The translations under genes were made by a program, and so were the position numbers. Positions 7,846 to 15,638 of a stretch of 15,777 nt of DNA are shown here, in pieces. The stretch is from Chitinophagaceae bacterium. Its GTDB lineage: Bacteria > Bacteroidota > Bacteroidia > Chitinophagales > Chitinophagaceae. Positions within the stretch are counted from its first letter, which is position 1. Each line of letters starts with the position of its first letter. Location of the stretch: NCBI GenBank assembly GCA_947461495.1, contig CANHLV010000013.1:1-15777 (forward strand), read 5' to 3'. The notes beneath the pieces are model-generated. The model was given only the letters and a program-made list of their open reading frames with translations. It had not been told where the DNA came from and ran no database searches.

Positions 7846-8943
7846 TTGAAAGCACTGTTGCTTATACTTTTAATTTCTCCCATAGTTTTGCGGGCACAGT
7901 TCACCGTTAGTGGAACCGTTTTTGATTTATCTAAAATAAATTATGTTGAAAACGTTAGGGTAGTAAGCTCTTCAGGAATTTTCACTGTAACGGATAGCAT
8001 GGGTCGCTATAGTATTCTTGTAAGCGATAGGGATTCAATTGTATTTATTTACAATAACAAACCAACGCTCTATTTTCCAGTTTCACAAATCGCAGACATA
8101 CGAAAATTTGATATATCCATTCATCTCAACATTAAAAGTAAATATGGTGTCCTCAAAGAAGTCACCGTTTTTTCTAAATCTTATAAGCTTGATTCGATAG
8201 AAAACAGAATAGCTTATGCAGATATATTTAATTATACTAAACCGGGATTGGAAACATCTGTTTCACCAGATGGCATGGCAGGAGCAGACCTTGATGCCTT
8301 AATCAATATGTTTCGATTTAGAAGGAACAAAAGATTAAAGTCTTTTCATGAAAGACTAGAGAATGAAGAAAAAGAAAACTATGTAAACTATCGATTCAAT
8401 AAGGTTTTTGTAAAACGAATTACAAATTTAGTGTCTCCTGATTTAGATACATTTTTGGTATGGTATCGACCAACTTATGAATTTGCTAGTAATTGTGATG
8501 AACTGAGATTCAATCAATTTGTTATCAATGCAGCCAATCAATTTAGAAAAATTTATTTAATCAACAATTCAAAAATGGAATACAACAAATTAACACCCGA
8601 GGAAGAATATGTAATTCTCAGAAAAGGAACAGAGATGCCTTACACTGGTGAATACACCAACAACAAAGTAACGGGAACGTATATTTGCAGACGTTGCAAT
8701 TCACCTTTATACGATTCTAAAGACAAATTCGATTCTCATTGCGGCTGGCCAAGTTTTGATGATGAAATACCCGGAGCTGTAAAGCGCATACCCGATGCCG
8801 ATGGCAGAAGAACTGAAATTGTTTGTGCCAAATGTGATGGACATTTAGGGCATGTTTTTGTGGGAGAACAATTCACAAAAAAAAATACCAGGCATTGTGT
8901 GAATTCGATTTCGATGAAGTTTGTTCCGAAAGAGGTTCAATAA
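7846..8943 (+). CDS. msrB: Carboxypeptidase-regulatory-like secreted protein joined to methionine-R-sulfoxide reductase MsrB
   Basis: The C-terminal part (about residues 244-365) is a complete MsrB, which reduces methionine-R-sulfoxide in oxidised proteins. Zinc ligands are C281/C284 and C327/C330, the FDSHCGWPSF motif has the probable resolving C299, and the catalytic C351 is in RHCVNS. The N-terminal part has a signal peptide (MKALLLILLISPIVLRAQ), a beta-rich CarboxypepD_reg-like domain (about 18-95) and an unrecognised alpha-rich region up to about 242. As read, the product is one 365-residue exported protein. The only usable start is TTG 7846 (or CTG just before it), because a TAA at 7837-7839 closes the frame. 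An in-frame ATG at 8575 would give a separate 122-residue cytoplasmic MsrB. Removing one A from the run 8547-8551 would stop the first protein just before that ATG. The gene follows purN by 64 bases. Confidence 0.82.
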   Translation: MKALLLILLISPIVLRAQFTVSGTVFDLSKINYVENVRVVSSSGIFTVTDSMGRYSILVSDRDSIVFIYNNKPTLYFPVSQIADIRKFDISIHLNIKSKYGVLKEVTVFSKSYKLDSIENRIAYADIFNYTKPGLETSVSPDGMAGADLDALINMFRFRRNKRLKSFHERLENEEKENYVNYRFNKVFVKRITNLVSPDLDTFLVWYRPTYEFASNCDELRFNQFVINAANQFRKIYLINNSKMEYNKLTPEEEYVILRKGTEMPYTGEYTNNKVTGTYICRRCNSPLYDSKDKFDSHCGWPSFDDEIPGAVKRIPDADGRRTEIVCAKCDGHLGHVFVGEQFTKKNTRHCVNSISMKFVPKEVQ

Positions 8944-8951
8944 GTTCCAGA

Positions 8952-9018
8952 GGTTCAAAATGTTTAAAATGTTGATTAGTAATCAATAACCTTTTGAACT
9001 TATTCAACCTTTTGAACC
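8952..9018. terminator. Imperfect inverted repeat between convergent genes, possible bidirectional terminator
   Basis: Between the stop of the MsrB gene (8943) and the stop of the E1 gene (9026) lies a long imperfect hairpin. GGTTCAAAA (8952-8960) pairs with TTTTGAACC (9010-9018), and at the tip TTGATT (8972-8977) pairs with AATCAA (8981-8986) around the 3-base loop AGT. The right arm also repeats CCTTTTGAAC-like units (8990-8999 and 9008-9017). The convergent position fits a two-way terminator, but there is no clean GC-rich stem with a U-tract, so the role is inferred. Confidence 0.45.
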
Positions 9019-9025
9019 TTTGAAA

Positions 9026-11035
9026 CTAATACTGCATCAGGCGCTCCACACTCTCACCCAGTCTCGCATTCGCCATAAAATTTTTCTCCAAATCAATATT
9101 GAATGGAATAGGAGTATCTAAGCTTGCACAACGTAATATCGGTGCATCAAGATGTTGAAAACAATTTTCTGTTATCCATGCAGAAATTTCTCCTCCGATT
9201 CCGCCCATCAAAGAATCTTCATGCAAAATCAAAACCTTACCCGTACGCTTAACCGAAGCCTTTATGGCTTCATAATCTAAAGGAAGCAAAGTTCTTAAAT
9301 CAAGTATATCCAACGAAACAGAAGGATTTGTTTTTTGATAATCCATTGCCCAATGAACTCCGGCTCCATAAGTAATGATAGAAATATCTACTCCTAGTTT
9401 TACGTGTTTTGCTTTGCCAATTTCTATTTCATAATAATCATCAGGGACCATCCCTGTAACGCTTCTGTACAATCCTTTGTGCTCGAAAAATAACACCGGA
9501 TTGGGGTCGTTAATAGCAGCAATTAATAAACCTTTAGCATCAATTGGAGAGGAGGGATACACAACTTTTAATCCGGGTGTGTGTACAAACCAGGCCTCAT
9601 TACTCTGACTATGAAACGGTCCAGCTCCAACGCCGCCACCGGTAGGCATTCTTACCACCACATCTGCATTTTGTCCCCAGCGATAATGAATTTTTGCAAG
9701 ATTATTTACAATCTGATTAAATCCAACGGTTGCAAAATCGGCAAACTGCATTTCCATCATTGATTTCATTCCAGATAAACTTAAACCCAATGAAGCGCCA
9801 ACAATGGCACTCTCACAGATAGGAGTGTTTCGAATTCTGTCTTTACCGAATTTTTCTGTAAAACCTTCAGTTACTTTGAACGCGCCACCATATTCTGCAA
9901 TGTCTTGTCCCATCAACACAAAATTATCAAAGCGTGTTAATGATTGTTCTAGCGCATCGCTTATGGCGTTGATGAATTTTTTTTCGGATTGATTGTTGTT
10001 GTAAAAAAATTCATCTGCAATGCTGTTGTCAATTAATTTTTCAGGAGCGTTGACTCTTGGTGCATAGACATCATTAACTTCTTCAGTTGTATCAGGAACC
10101 AAAGGAGCTGATTCAAAGCCAAGCTTCAATTCTTCTTCAATATGATTTTTGATGGTCAGCCTTATTTCAGTCAATTCACCTTCTGATAAAATATTTTCTT
10201 TCTTCAGCCAGTCTTCGTAATTTTTTATGGGATCTTTTTTCTCCCATTCTTCAAATAAATACTTAGGTACATATTTTACACCACTGGCTTCTTCGTGTCC
10301 ACGCATACGAAAGGTCATGCATTCAATCAGATAGGGTTTTTGATTTTTAATGCAATACTCACGTACACCCTTAATCGTTTCATAAACTTCCAGAATATTA
10401 TTACCGTCAATTTGGATTCCTTCGATACCATAACCAATTGCCTTGTCTACTAAATTTTTACATCGGTATTGTTCATTAGTTGGTGTACTTAACCCGTAGC
10501 CATTGTTTTCTATGATAAAAATAACGGGTAAATCCCATACTGCAGCCACATTCAGCGCTTCGTGAAAATCACCTTCGCTGGTACCACCGTCACCCGTAAA
10601 CGCAACTGAAACTTTTTGCTCTTTTTTTAATTTATGTGCAAGCGCTACACCATCAGCAATTGCCATTTGTGGACCCAAGTGCGAAATCATACCACAAACA
10701 TGATTAGCTGCACTACCAAAATGAAAACTTCTTTCTCTGCCATTGCTATAGCCGTCTTTGTTGCCTTGCCATTGTTTGAACAATTTACTTAACGGCATTT
10801 CTCTTGAGGTAAACACACCAAGATTCCTGTGCAAAGGCATAACCCATTCATCTTGATCCAATGCCTTTGTAACACCAACGGCAATAGCTTCCTGACCAAT
10901 GCCACTGAACCATTTGGATATTTTTCCTTGACGCAAAAGCACCAACATCTTCTCTTCTATCATTCTTGGAAACAAAATTGATCTATATAAATCAATCAGT
11001 TCTTCGTTACTAAGTTCTTTTCTTGAAAATTGCAT
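9026..11035 (-). CDS. 2-oxoacid dehydrogenase complex E1, alpha and beta subunits fused (branched-chain type likely)
   Basis: This thiamine-diphosphate enzyme decarboxylates a 2-oxoacid and passes the acyl group to the lipoyl E2. From ATG 11035 it has 669 residues. The alpha half (about 1-315) has GIGQEA, the ThDP motif beginning GDGGTSEGDFHEA (about 148) and ending ENNGYG (about 176-181), and the loop FRMRGHEEASG. The beta half (about 350-669) has LMGQDIAEYGGAF, the transketolase pyrimidine-binding region and a C-terminal transketolase domain (ILHEDSLMGGIGGEI). Single-chain alpha-beta E1 is common in Bacteroidota. The RGHEEASG loop favours 2-oxoisovalerate over pyruvate as substrate, but sequence alone does not settle this. 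An upstream TTG (11050) would add five residues; the ATG is preferred. No E2 or E3 gene lies nearby. Confidence 0.92.
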   Translation of the reverse strand: MQFSRKELSNEELIDLYRSILFPRMIEEKMLVLLRQGKISKWFSGIGQEAIAVGVTKALDQDEWVMPLHRNLGVFTSREMPLSKLFKQWQGNKDGYSNGRERSFHFGSAANHVCGMISHLGPQMAIADGVALAHKLKKEQKVSVAFTGDGGTSEGDFHEALNVAAVWDLPVIFIIENNGYGLSTPTNEQYRCKNLVDKAIGYGIEGIQIDGNNILEVYETIKGVREYCIKNQKPYLIECMTFRMRGHEEASGVKYVPKYLFEEWEKKDPIKNYEDWLKKENILSEGELTEIRLTIKNHIEEELKLGFESAPLVPDTTEEVNDVYAPRVNAPEKLIDNSIADEFFYNNNQSEKKFINAISDALEQSLTRFDNFVLMGQDIAEYGGAFKVTEGFTEKFGKDRIRNTPICESAIVGASLGLSLSGMKSMMEMQFADFATVGFNQIVNNLAKIHYRWGQNADVVVRMPTGGGVGAGPFHSQSNEAWFVHTPGLKVVYPSSPIDAKGLLIAAINDPNPVLFFEHKGLYRSVTGMVPDDYYEIEIGKAKHVKLGVDISIITYGAGVHWAMDYQKTNPSVSLDILDLRTLLPLDYEAIKASVKRTGKVLILHEDSLMGGIGGEISAWITENCFQHLDAPILRCASLDTPIPFNIDLEKNFMANARLGESVERLMQY

Positions 11036-11108
11036 GGGCGAATTTCTCAATTATTGCTGAAACGACAAAGGGAAAGTTGGGATAATATAACGATTTTATG
11101 ATGAGAAA

Positions 11109-11128
11109 TTTAAACCGCTTGGTTTAAA
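11109..11128. promoter_or_regulatory. Perfect 8-base dyad in the divergent E1/potassium-channel intergenic region
   Basis: TTTAAACC-GCTT-GGTTTAAA is a perfect inverted repeat with 8-base arms and a 4-base spacer. It lies 73 bases before the E1 ATG and 155 bases before the channel ATG, in a 248-base divergent intergenic region. It has no U-tract and does not follow a gene end, so a regulator-binding operator or a leader hairpin for E1 is more likely than a terminator (inference). Confidence 0.45.
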
Positions 11129-11242
11129 ATGACAGCACGTTTACAAATTAATAATGTTTGTGTTTCAATTACTCTTATTTTACAAAGCCTTTTTATAACT
11201 GCTTATTTTATAAGAAATGGGACATCCAACAATAGTTTCCAC

Positions 11243-11250
11243 TAATTTTG
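11243..11250 (+). promoter_or_regulatory. Possible -7 promoter element for the potassium-channel gene
   Basis: TAATTTTG matches the Bacteroidota -7 consensus TAnnTTTG exactly and would place the transcript start near 11257, about 27 bases before the ATG at 11284. No convincing -33 TTG stands at the proper distance, so this remains tentative. The TTG that opens the longer reading frame (11248) is part of this box, which argues for starting the gene at 11284. Confidence 0.3.
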
Positions 11251-11283
11251 AAAAGATTAATCATTTATAAAAAATATCGGCAC

Positions 11284-11964
11284 ATGTCTGCAGAAAATAA
11301 TTCAGAACAAAAATTAGGCGTTTTAAATATAATGGTATTTGTACTTTCCATTTATGTTTTGGGCGCTTTGGTTTTTGATACCATGTTTAAACTTCCCTAT
11401 GAAACAGAAGAGCTGTTAATATATATAGATCATACTATTTGTTTCATTTTCTTTATTGAATTTTGTTACCATTTTTATAAAGCAGAAAATAAATTAAAAT
11501 ACATGCAATGGGGATGGATTGATTTACTTTCCAGTATTCCGTTGGTGGGATTTTTACGAGTAGGAAGAGTTTTTAGATTGATAAGATTGATAAGAGTAAT
11601 AAGAGCGTTTAAATCAACCAAGCATCTTGTAAATCATATTTTTGCCAATAAAGTGCAGGGAACACTTACGTCCGTTTTGATTATTGCAATCCTATTGATT
11701 ATTTTTTCATCCATTGCTATTCTACAAGTAGAACATGATCCTAAAAGCAATATTAAAACTGCAAGTGACGCATTGTGGTGGTCTTATGTTACCATTACCA
11801 CAGTTGGATACGGAGACCGATATCCTGTTACTGAAGAAGGAAGGATTTTAGCAGCTGTTCTGATGACAGCAGGAGTGGGATTATTTGGAACCTTCACTGC
11901 TTATATCTCTTCTTTATTTGTTGCAAATAACAATAAGTCAAATATTGAAAGAAAAAATGACTAA
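11284..11964 (+). CDS. Voltage-gated-type potassium channel, six transmembrane segments
   Basis: This 226-residue single-subunit potassium channel acts in the inner membrane. The segments, numbered from ATG 11284, are S1 (about 12-35), S2 (about 47-65), S3 (about 76-90), S4, S5 (about 130-148), the pore helix with the selectivity filter TTVGYGD (172-178), and S6 (about 187-213). S4 carries six arginines at every third position (R92, 95, 98, 101, 104, 107), a full voltage-sensor pattern that many bacterial relatives have only in part. No RCK/TrkA-N domain follows; the protein ends shortly after S6 in a polar tail. The frame can extend 12 codons to a TTG at 11248, but that lies in a possible promoter box. 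It is convergent with the downstream amidohydrolase-like gene, 36 bases away. Confidence 0.9.
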   Translation: MSAENNSEQKLGVLNIMVFVLSIYVLGALVFDTMFKLPYETEELLIYIDHTICFIFFIEFCYHFYKAENKLKYMQWGWIDLLSSIPLVGFLRVGRVFRLIRLIRVIRAFKSTKHLVNHIFANKVQGTLTSVLIIAILLIIFSSIAILQVEHDPKSNIKTASDALWWSYVTITTVGYGDRYPVTEEGRILAAVLMTAGVGLFGTFTAYISSLFVANNNKSNIERKND

Positions 11965-12000
11965 AACAGCAGTTCAATTTTTTTAAAAGCGGATTTACAT

Positions 12001-13203
12001 TTACTCACATACACTTGAAACCAGTTCGCCTTCTATAAAAACCTTACACACTTTAGTCGTGTATTCAAAAGGATCCCCATCATACAACACAATATCTGCG
12101 TCTTTACCAATCTCCAAGCTTCCAACTCGTTTATCAATACCTAATAATTTCGAAGGATTTAATGTTATAGATTTCAATGCTTCTTCAAATGGCATACCAT
12201 AAGAAACTGCAACAGATGCTTCATACAAGATAATTCTAGTCTTGGGAACATAAGACTCATAACCACTTTCAATCGAAACAGGAATACCCGCTTTAGTAAG
12301 TATCATTGCTGACTCTCTATTCATGTTTATCATTTCGTCTTCATTTCTTGCCATTGTGGGATGTAATACAATTTCCGCTTTCGCTTCCTTAATTTCATTA
12401 ATCAATAAATATGCCTCTGCAGCACCATCAATTACCAGTTTGAAATTAAATTCTTTTGAAAGCCTAATCGCATTCATGATGTCCACCGAACGATTGGCAG
12501 TTATCATTGCTTTAATTTCTCCTTTCAGCATTTTTGACAATGCATCCATCTTCAAGTCATAATTCGGTCTTTTGGTGCTGTCTTTATCGGACATTTTTTT
12601 GAGATAATCTTTTGCTTTCAACAACTCTGTTCTTATCATCGACATCTGTTTAGCCTTTGTTCCTGGTGATGAAAAATGTCCACTTACATCAGGACCAATT
12701 GTCATGGCAAGCATGCAAAAAGGATTAAGTGTCACTTGGTCGGTAGTGCCTTTTTTTGTCTTTACAATAATAGTTTGGCCACTTACCAAAGCGCCAATAC
12801 CATGACCCGTATGCATAGTCGTTATACCCAGCTCTCTTGCCGTTTTCACTAACCTTTCCTCAGGATTGTAGGCATCAATGGCACGAAGCTCAGGCTGTAT
12901 CGGACTTGATTTTTCAAGTTGGTCTTGGTCTGCAGCAATATTCAAAACTCCAGACATGCCAATCACCGTCCTGGCGTCTATCAATCCGGGTGTTACAGAT
13001 TTAGCAGCATAAATTTTATAATCAGCAGGAATGGAAATTGAAGCAGCAGTGCCAATAGATTTTATTTTTCCATCTTTAATCAAGATAACACCATCACGAA
13101 TAGGTGTAGACGAAACAGGATATATCATTTCAGCTTTTATGGCAACTTGTGCCCAAAGCATTACAGGAAGTATTAGCAATGAACCCAACAATATCTTTTT
13201 CAT
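12001..13203 (-). CDS. Amidohydrolase-like secreted protein lacking metal ligands (probable pseudoenzyme)
   Basis: This 400-residue protein has a signal peptide (MKKILLGSLLILPVMLWA-Q) and the overall fold pattern of imidazolonepropionase-like amidohydrolases. It has an N-terminal beta part with IKDGKIKSIG, the turn TPGLID at 71-76, a TIM-barrel region, and the C-terminal GSLEIGKDADIVLYDGDPF. It aligns colinearly with the amidohydrolase at 13960-15273, for example IRLSKEFNFKLV against IRLSKEFGFRIV. The metal-ligand positions are replaced. HSH (83/85 of the paralogue) is R78/V80 here, the HFHSH cluster is MITAN (233-237), HH (263/264) is D259/G260, and HTDD is ESGY (312-315). Hydrolase activity is therefore unlikely; a binding, scaffold or partner role is inferred. 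It lies 15 bases after the methyltransferase and is probably co-transcribed with it. Confidence 0.88.
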   Translation of the reverse strand: MKKILLGSLLILPVMLWAQVAIKAEMIYPVSSTPIRDGVILIKDGKIKSIGTAASISIPADYKIYAAKSVTPGLIDARTVIGMSGVLNIAADQDQLEKSSPIQPELRAIDAYNPEERLVKTARELGITTMHTGHGIGALVSGQTIIVKTKKGTTDQVTLNPFCMLAMTIGPDVSGHFSSPGTKAKQMSMIRTELLKAKDYLKKMSDKDSTKRPNYDLKMDALSKMLKGEIKAMITANRSVDIMNAIRLSKEFNFKLVIDGAAEAYLLINEIKEAKAEIVLHPTMARNEDEMINMNRESAMILTKAGIPVSIESGYESYVPKTRIILYEASVAVSYGMPFEEALKSITLNPSKLLGIDKRVGSLEIGKDADIVLYDGDPFEYTTKVCKVFIEGELVSSVCE

Positions 13204-13218
13204 AAACAGGAATATTTT

Positions 13219-13899
13219 TTATTTACAAATAACAGCAGAGCCTCCAGAATCAGGCAGCGGAAAGAAATTGATTTTTTGTTCTTCACAAAATTGTTCTACT
13301 GCTTTTCTGGCTCCTTTATATAAATCATTATTAAAATCATGAATGAAAATATATCCGCCACACACCAACTTCGGATAAAAATGACACAAACCCGCATAAA
13401 TAGGATCATACAAATCTGCATCCAAACTCACAAACACAAATTCATCGTTTATATCTTTTGCAGATTCAGGGAAAAATCCTACTACAGGAATACAATTTTG
13501 GGGATGAGGCATCCTGCTTAATACCGACTGAACAGAAGTGTCTGAAAAATCTTGATTTCCTGCAGAAAATTTTTCATCTTTTTCTTTCCTGATATCTCTG
13601 TCATCAAAGCCTTTGAATGTATCAAACAAATAAAGTTTTCGTTCCGGAAAATAGCCATTGATGTATCTCGCAAATTTGCCTTTATATACTCCCAATTCTG
13701 CCACATTGCCTTTCAAGTTTTTTCTAGAAATTTCATGACTCACTAGCTCTATGGCAGACAACCGAATGTAATCGAAATAGTTTTTATCAATGGTTCTTTT
13801 CCTCTTTAGAAAATCAAGTGAAGCCGTTATAAAAACACCTTTCTTGTGTAAAATTTTTCCAAGCAGATAATTAGTGCCTTTTGCAATTAATGATAACAT
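13219..13899 (-). CDS. TylF/MycF-type SAM-dependent O-methyltransferase
   Basis: This 226-residue protein (start at ATG 13899) resembles the macrocin-O-methyltransferase family. The SAM-binding loop is AELGVYKG (67-74), followed by LFDTFKGFDDRD (about 91-102), the metal/active-site motif SLDADLYDP (158-166) and IFIHDFNND (184-192). Known relatives methylate sugar hydroxyls on macrolides or surface glycans with a divalent metal; many Bacteroidota copies have no known substrate. No glycosyltransferase or antibiotic genes are nearby to suggest one. It sits 60 bases after the intact amidohydrolase and 15 bases before the degenerate one, splitting the paralogous pair in one likely transcript. A TTG at 13923 would add eight residues and is not preferred. 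Confidence 0.85.
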   Translation of the reverse strand: MLSLIAKGTNYLLGKILHKKGVFITASLDFLKRKRTIDKNYFDYIRLSAIELVSHEISRKNLKGNVAELGVYKGKFARYINGYFPERKLYLFDTFKGFDDRDIRKEKDEKFSAGNQDFSDTSVQSVLSRMPHPQNCIPVVGFFPESAKDINDEFVFVSLDADLYDPIYAGLCHFYPKLVCGGYIFIHDFNNDLYKGARKAVEQFCEEQKINFFPLPDSGGSAVICK

Positions 13900-13959
13900 G
13901 ATAACTTTTTTACAAATTCCCAAAAACCCAATTCCACATTCCTCAATCGATCCAAATCC

Positions 13960-15273
13960 CTAATTCCCAACACCATCTTCCTCTTCTCCATCATGGTGAT
14001 GAAATTCGCTTCTCTCAGCAGAATACACACCATAACCTCCGGTAAAATATGCTTTATCCGAAGAGTTGTTGATGTCGTATCTTTTCTTTCCTTCCACCCA
14101 AGTTTGTTCCACATGGGTATAAACGCTGAAAGGGTCTCCGCTAAGAATGATGAAGTCGGCGTCTTTTCCTTTCTCTAGCGAGCCGATGCTATTTGATAAA
14201 TCAAGAATTTTAGCGCCATTGATAGTTAATCCCTCGAATGCTTTTTGTCTGCTCATGCCCTCTCTGATTGAAAGTGCGGCTGTTCTCAAAAATAATCTAG
14301 AATCTGTAACGCCATCATCCGTATGAAATGCAACCATTGCGCCCGCTTTCTCCAATGCAGCTCCTGTTTGTAAAGTCAAATTAGTAGCTTCCATTTTACC
14401 TCCGGGTACTTCAATGTTGATTATCGAACAAGGTATTCCTGCTTTAGCAATTTCATCTGCAACCATCCAGCCCTCTGATAAATGATGCAATACAATTCTG
14501 AATCCAAATTCTTTTGACAATCTAATCGCCGTTAAAATATCGTTTGATTTGTGCGAATGAAAATGAACAACCCTTTTACCATTTAAAATTTCCACCAATG
14601 GTTCCATTCTTAGATCTCTTTCTGGCAACTTCGAGCTATCTTTTCCGGCTTTGTCTATTTTATTTTTATATTCCTGTGCTTTTAAAAACAGCTCCCTGGC
14701 CAAAGACGCACTTTTAGCACGGGTTCCAGGAAATCCGGCATTTCCTCTCATCGGGTTGGTTCCATTTGCCATTTTCATTCCGCCTGTTACTCCCTTCTCA
14801 TTTACCAACATCAAATCTTCAATTTTCTTGCCTTCTCTCATTTTTAAATAAACGGTCTGACCGCCCATTAAATGGCCCGAACCCGGCATAACATTTATAG
14901 TCGTAATGCCACCGGCTAATGCTTTTTTAAAACCATCGCTGTTTGGATTTACGGCATCCATTGCCCGGGTTTCAGGGTTCAAAGGACTAGAATTGTCGCC
15001 CCCATCCGGCCCACCCAAGTGAGAATGGGTGTCTACCAAACCTGGCATAATAACTTTTCCTGTAATATCAACAACTACTGCATTTTCAGGAATAATTGTG
15101 CCCTCTTTGTCTACTAGAATAATTTTACCTTTTTGTACAGCAAAAACACCATTTTTAATAGATTCTCCTGATACAGGATAAATTGTTGCACCTTTAAAAT
15201 AAACCGGTGTTTCTTGTGCTTTTCCCATATAAAAAGCCAGAACTAGTAAAAAAATATTCAACAGTTTCATCAT
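13960..15273 (-). CDS. Secreted metal-dependent amidohydrolase, imidazolonepropionase-like
   Basis: This 437-residue amidohydrolase has a signal peptide (MMKLLNIFLLVLAFYMGKA-Q) and should act in the periplasm. It keeps the metal-site residues expected for the superfamily: HSH at 83-85 in PGLVDTHSH, histidines 237/239/241 in VVHFHSH, H263/H264 in VLHHLSEG, and D319/D320 in FHTDDG. The C-terminal GSLEKGKDADFIILSGDPF (364-382) is the typical beta-sandwich signature. The substrate is unknown; relatives cleave cyclic amides, dipeptides or similar C-N bonds. After the conserved fold an unusual tail (about 409-437) ends in HHHDGEEEDG, rich in His and acidic residues. It is the first gene of a three-gene minus-strand cluster. 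Either of two adjacent ATG codons could be the start. Confidence 0.92.
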   Translation of the reverse strand: MMKLLNIFLLVLAFYMGKAQETPVYFKGATIYPVSGESIKNGVFAVQKGKIILVDKEGTIIPENAVVVDITGKVIMPGLVDTHSHLGGPDGGDNSSPLNPETRAMDAVNPNSDGFKKALAGGITTINVMPGSGHLMGGQTVYLKMREGKKIEDLMLVNEKGVTGGMKMANGTNPMRGNAGFPGTRAKSASLARELFLKAQEYKNKIDKAGKDSSKLPERDLRMEPLVEILNGKRVVHFHSHKSNDILTAIRLSKEFGFRIVLHHLSEGWMVADEIAKAGIPCSIINIEVPGGKMEATNLTLQTGAALEKAGAMVAFHTDDGVTDSRLFLRTAALSIREGMSRQKAFEGLTINGAKILDLSNSIGSLEKGKDADFIILSGDPFSVYTHVEQTWVEGKKRYDINNSSDKAYFTGGYGVYSAERSEFHHHDGEEEDGVGN

Positions 15274-15425
15274 TATTATTACTTTTTTATTTCTATTTTA
15301 AAAAATCAGAAAAAAATTTTTTGAATTGATTAAGAGTCTATTATGAAAATGTTCACAAATTATAGACAATATTACGATAAACTAATCGTTCAATATATTC
15401 AAACCTCTAATAAAAACCCGAAATC

Positions 15426-15584
15426 ATGAAGTCAGAAAATAAAGGATATACCAACCCTTTGGCTTTTGCAATCGTAAGTTTTTTTAATAAGCTATTGCAG
15501 ATTCCTGATGCTCATCCTGTTAAATACTATAAAAAATCAGAAAGAAATAAAAGAAAAGGGAAATCAACAATTTTGACTCATTAA
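15426..15584 (+). CDS. Small hypothetical protein, 52 residues
   Basis: ATG 15426 to TAA 15584 gives MKSENKGYTNPLAFAIVSFF and so on. A short polar start is followed by a hydrophobic or amphipathic stretch (about 11-26) and a strongly basic tail (YYKKSERNKRKGK). I do not recognise a family. It is preceded by an A-rich leader (AAAACCCGAAATC), which suits Bacteroidota translation starts. It is divergent from the amidohydrolase cluster with 152 bases between. That gap is AT-rich and holds a small inverted repeat, ACGAT-N6-ATCGT (15374-15389), but no clear promoter box. It may be a real small membrane-associated protein or a chance ORF. Confidence 0.4.
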   Translation: MKSENKGYTNPLAFAIVSFFNKLLQIPDAHPVKYYKKSERNKRKGKSTILTH

Positions 15585-15638
15585 TTAACAGATCTAATAG
15601 TACGTTTTTAAATCAATATAACCTTTAAATCCAATTTT

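Noticed and set aside
11036..11050. Extended start of the E1 gene at TTG 11050
   Set aside because: It adds only five residues with no conserved content; the ATG at 11035 is the simpler choice.
11965..12000. Possible terminator between the channel and the degenerate amidohydrolase
   Set aside because: A T7 run is present but no inverted repeat of useful length precedes it.
13900..13923. Extended start of the methyltransferase at TTG 13923
   Set aside because: It adds eight residues with no family support; the ATG at 13899 is better.
13887..14114. 75-codon minus-strand ORF overlapping the amidohydrolase end
   Set aside because: It lies in another frame of the amidohydrolase and methyltransferase genes and has no recognisable domain.
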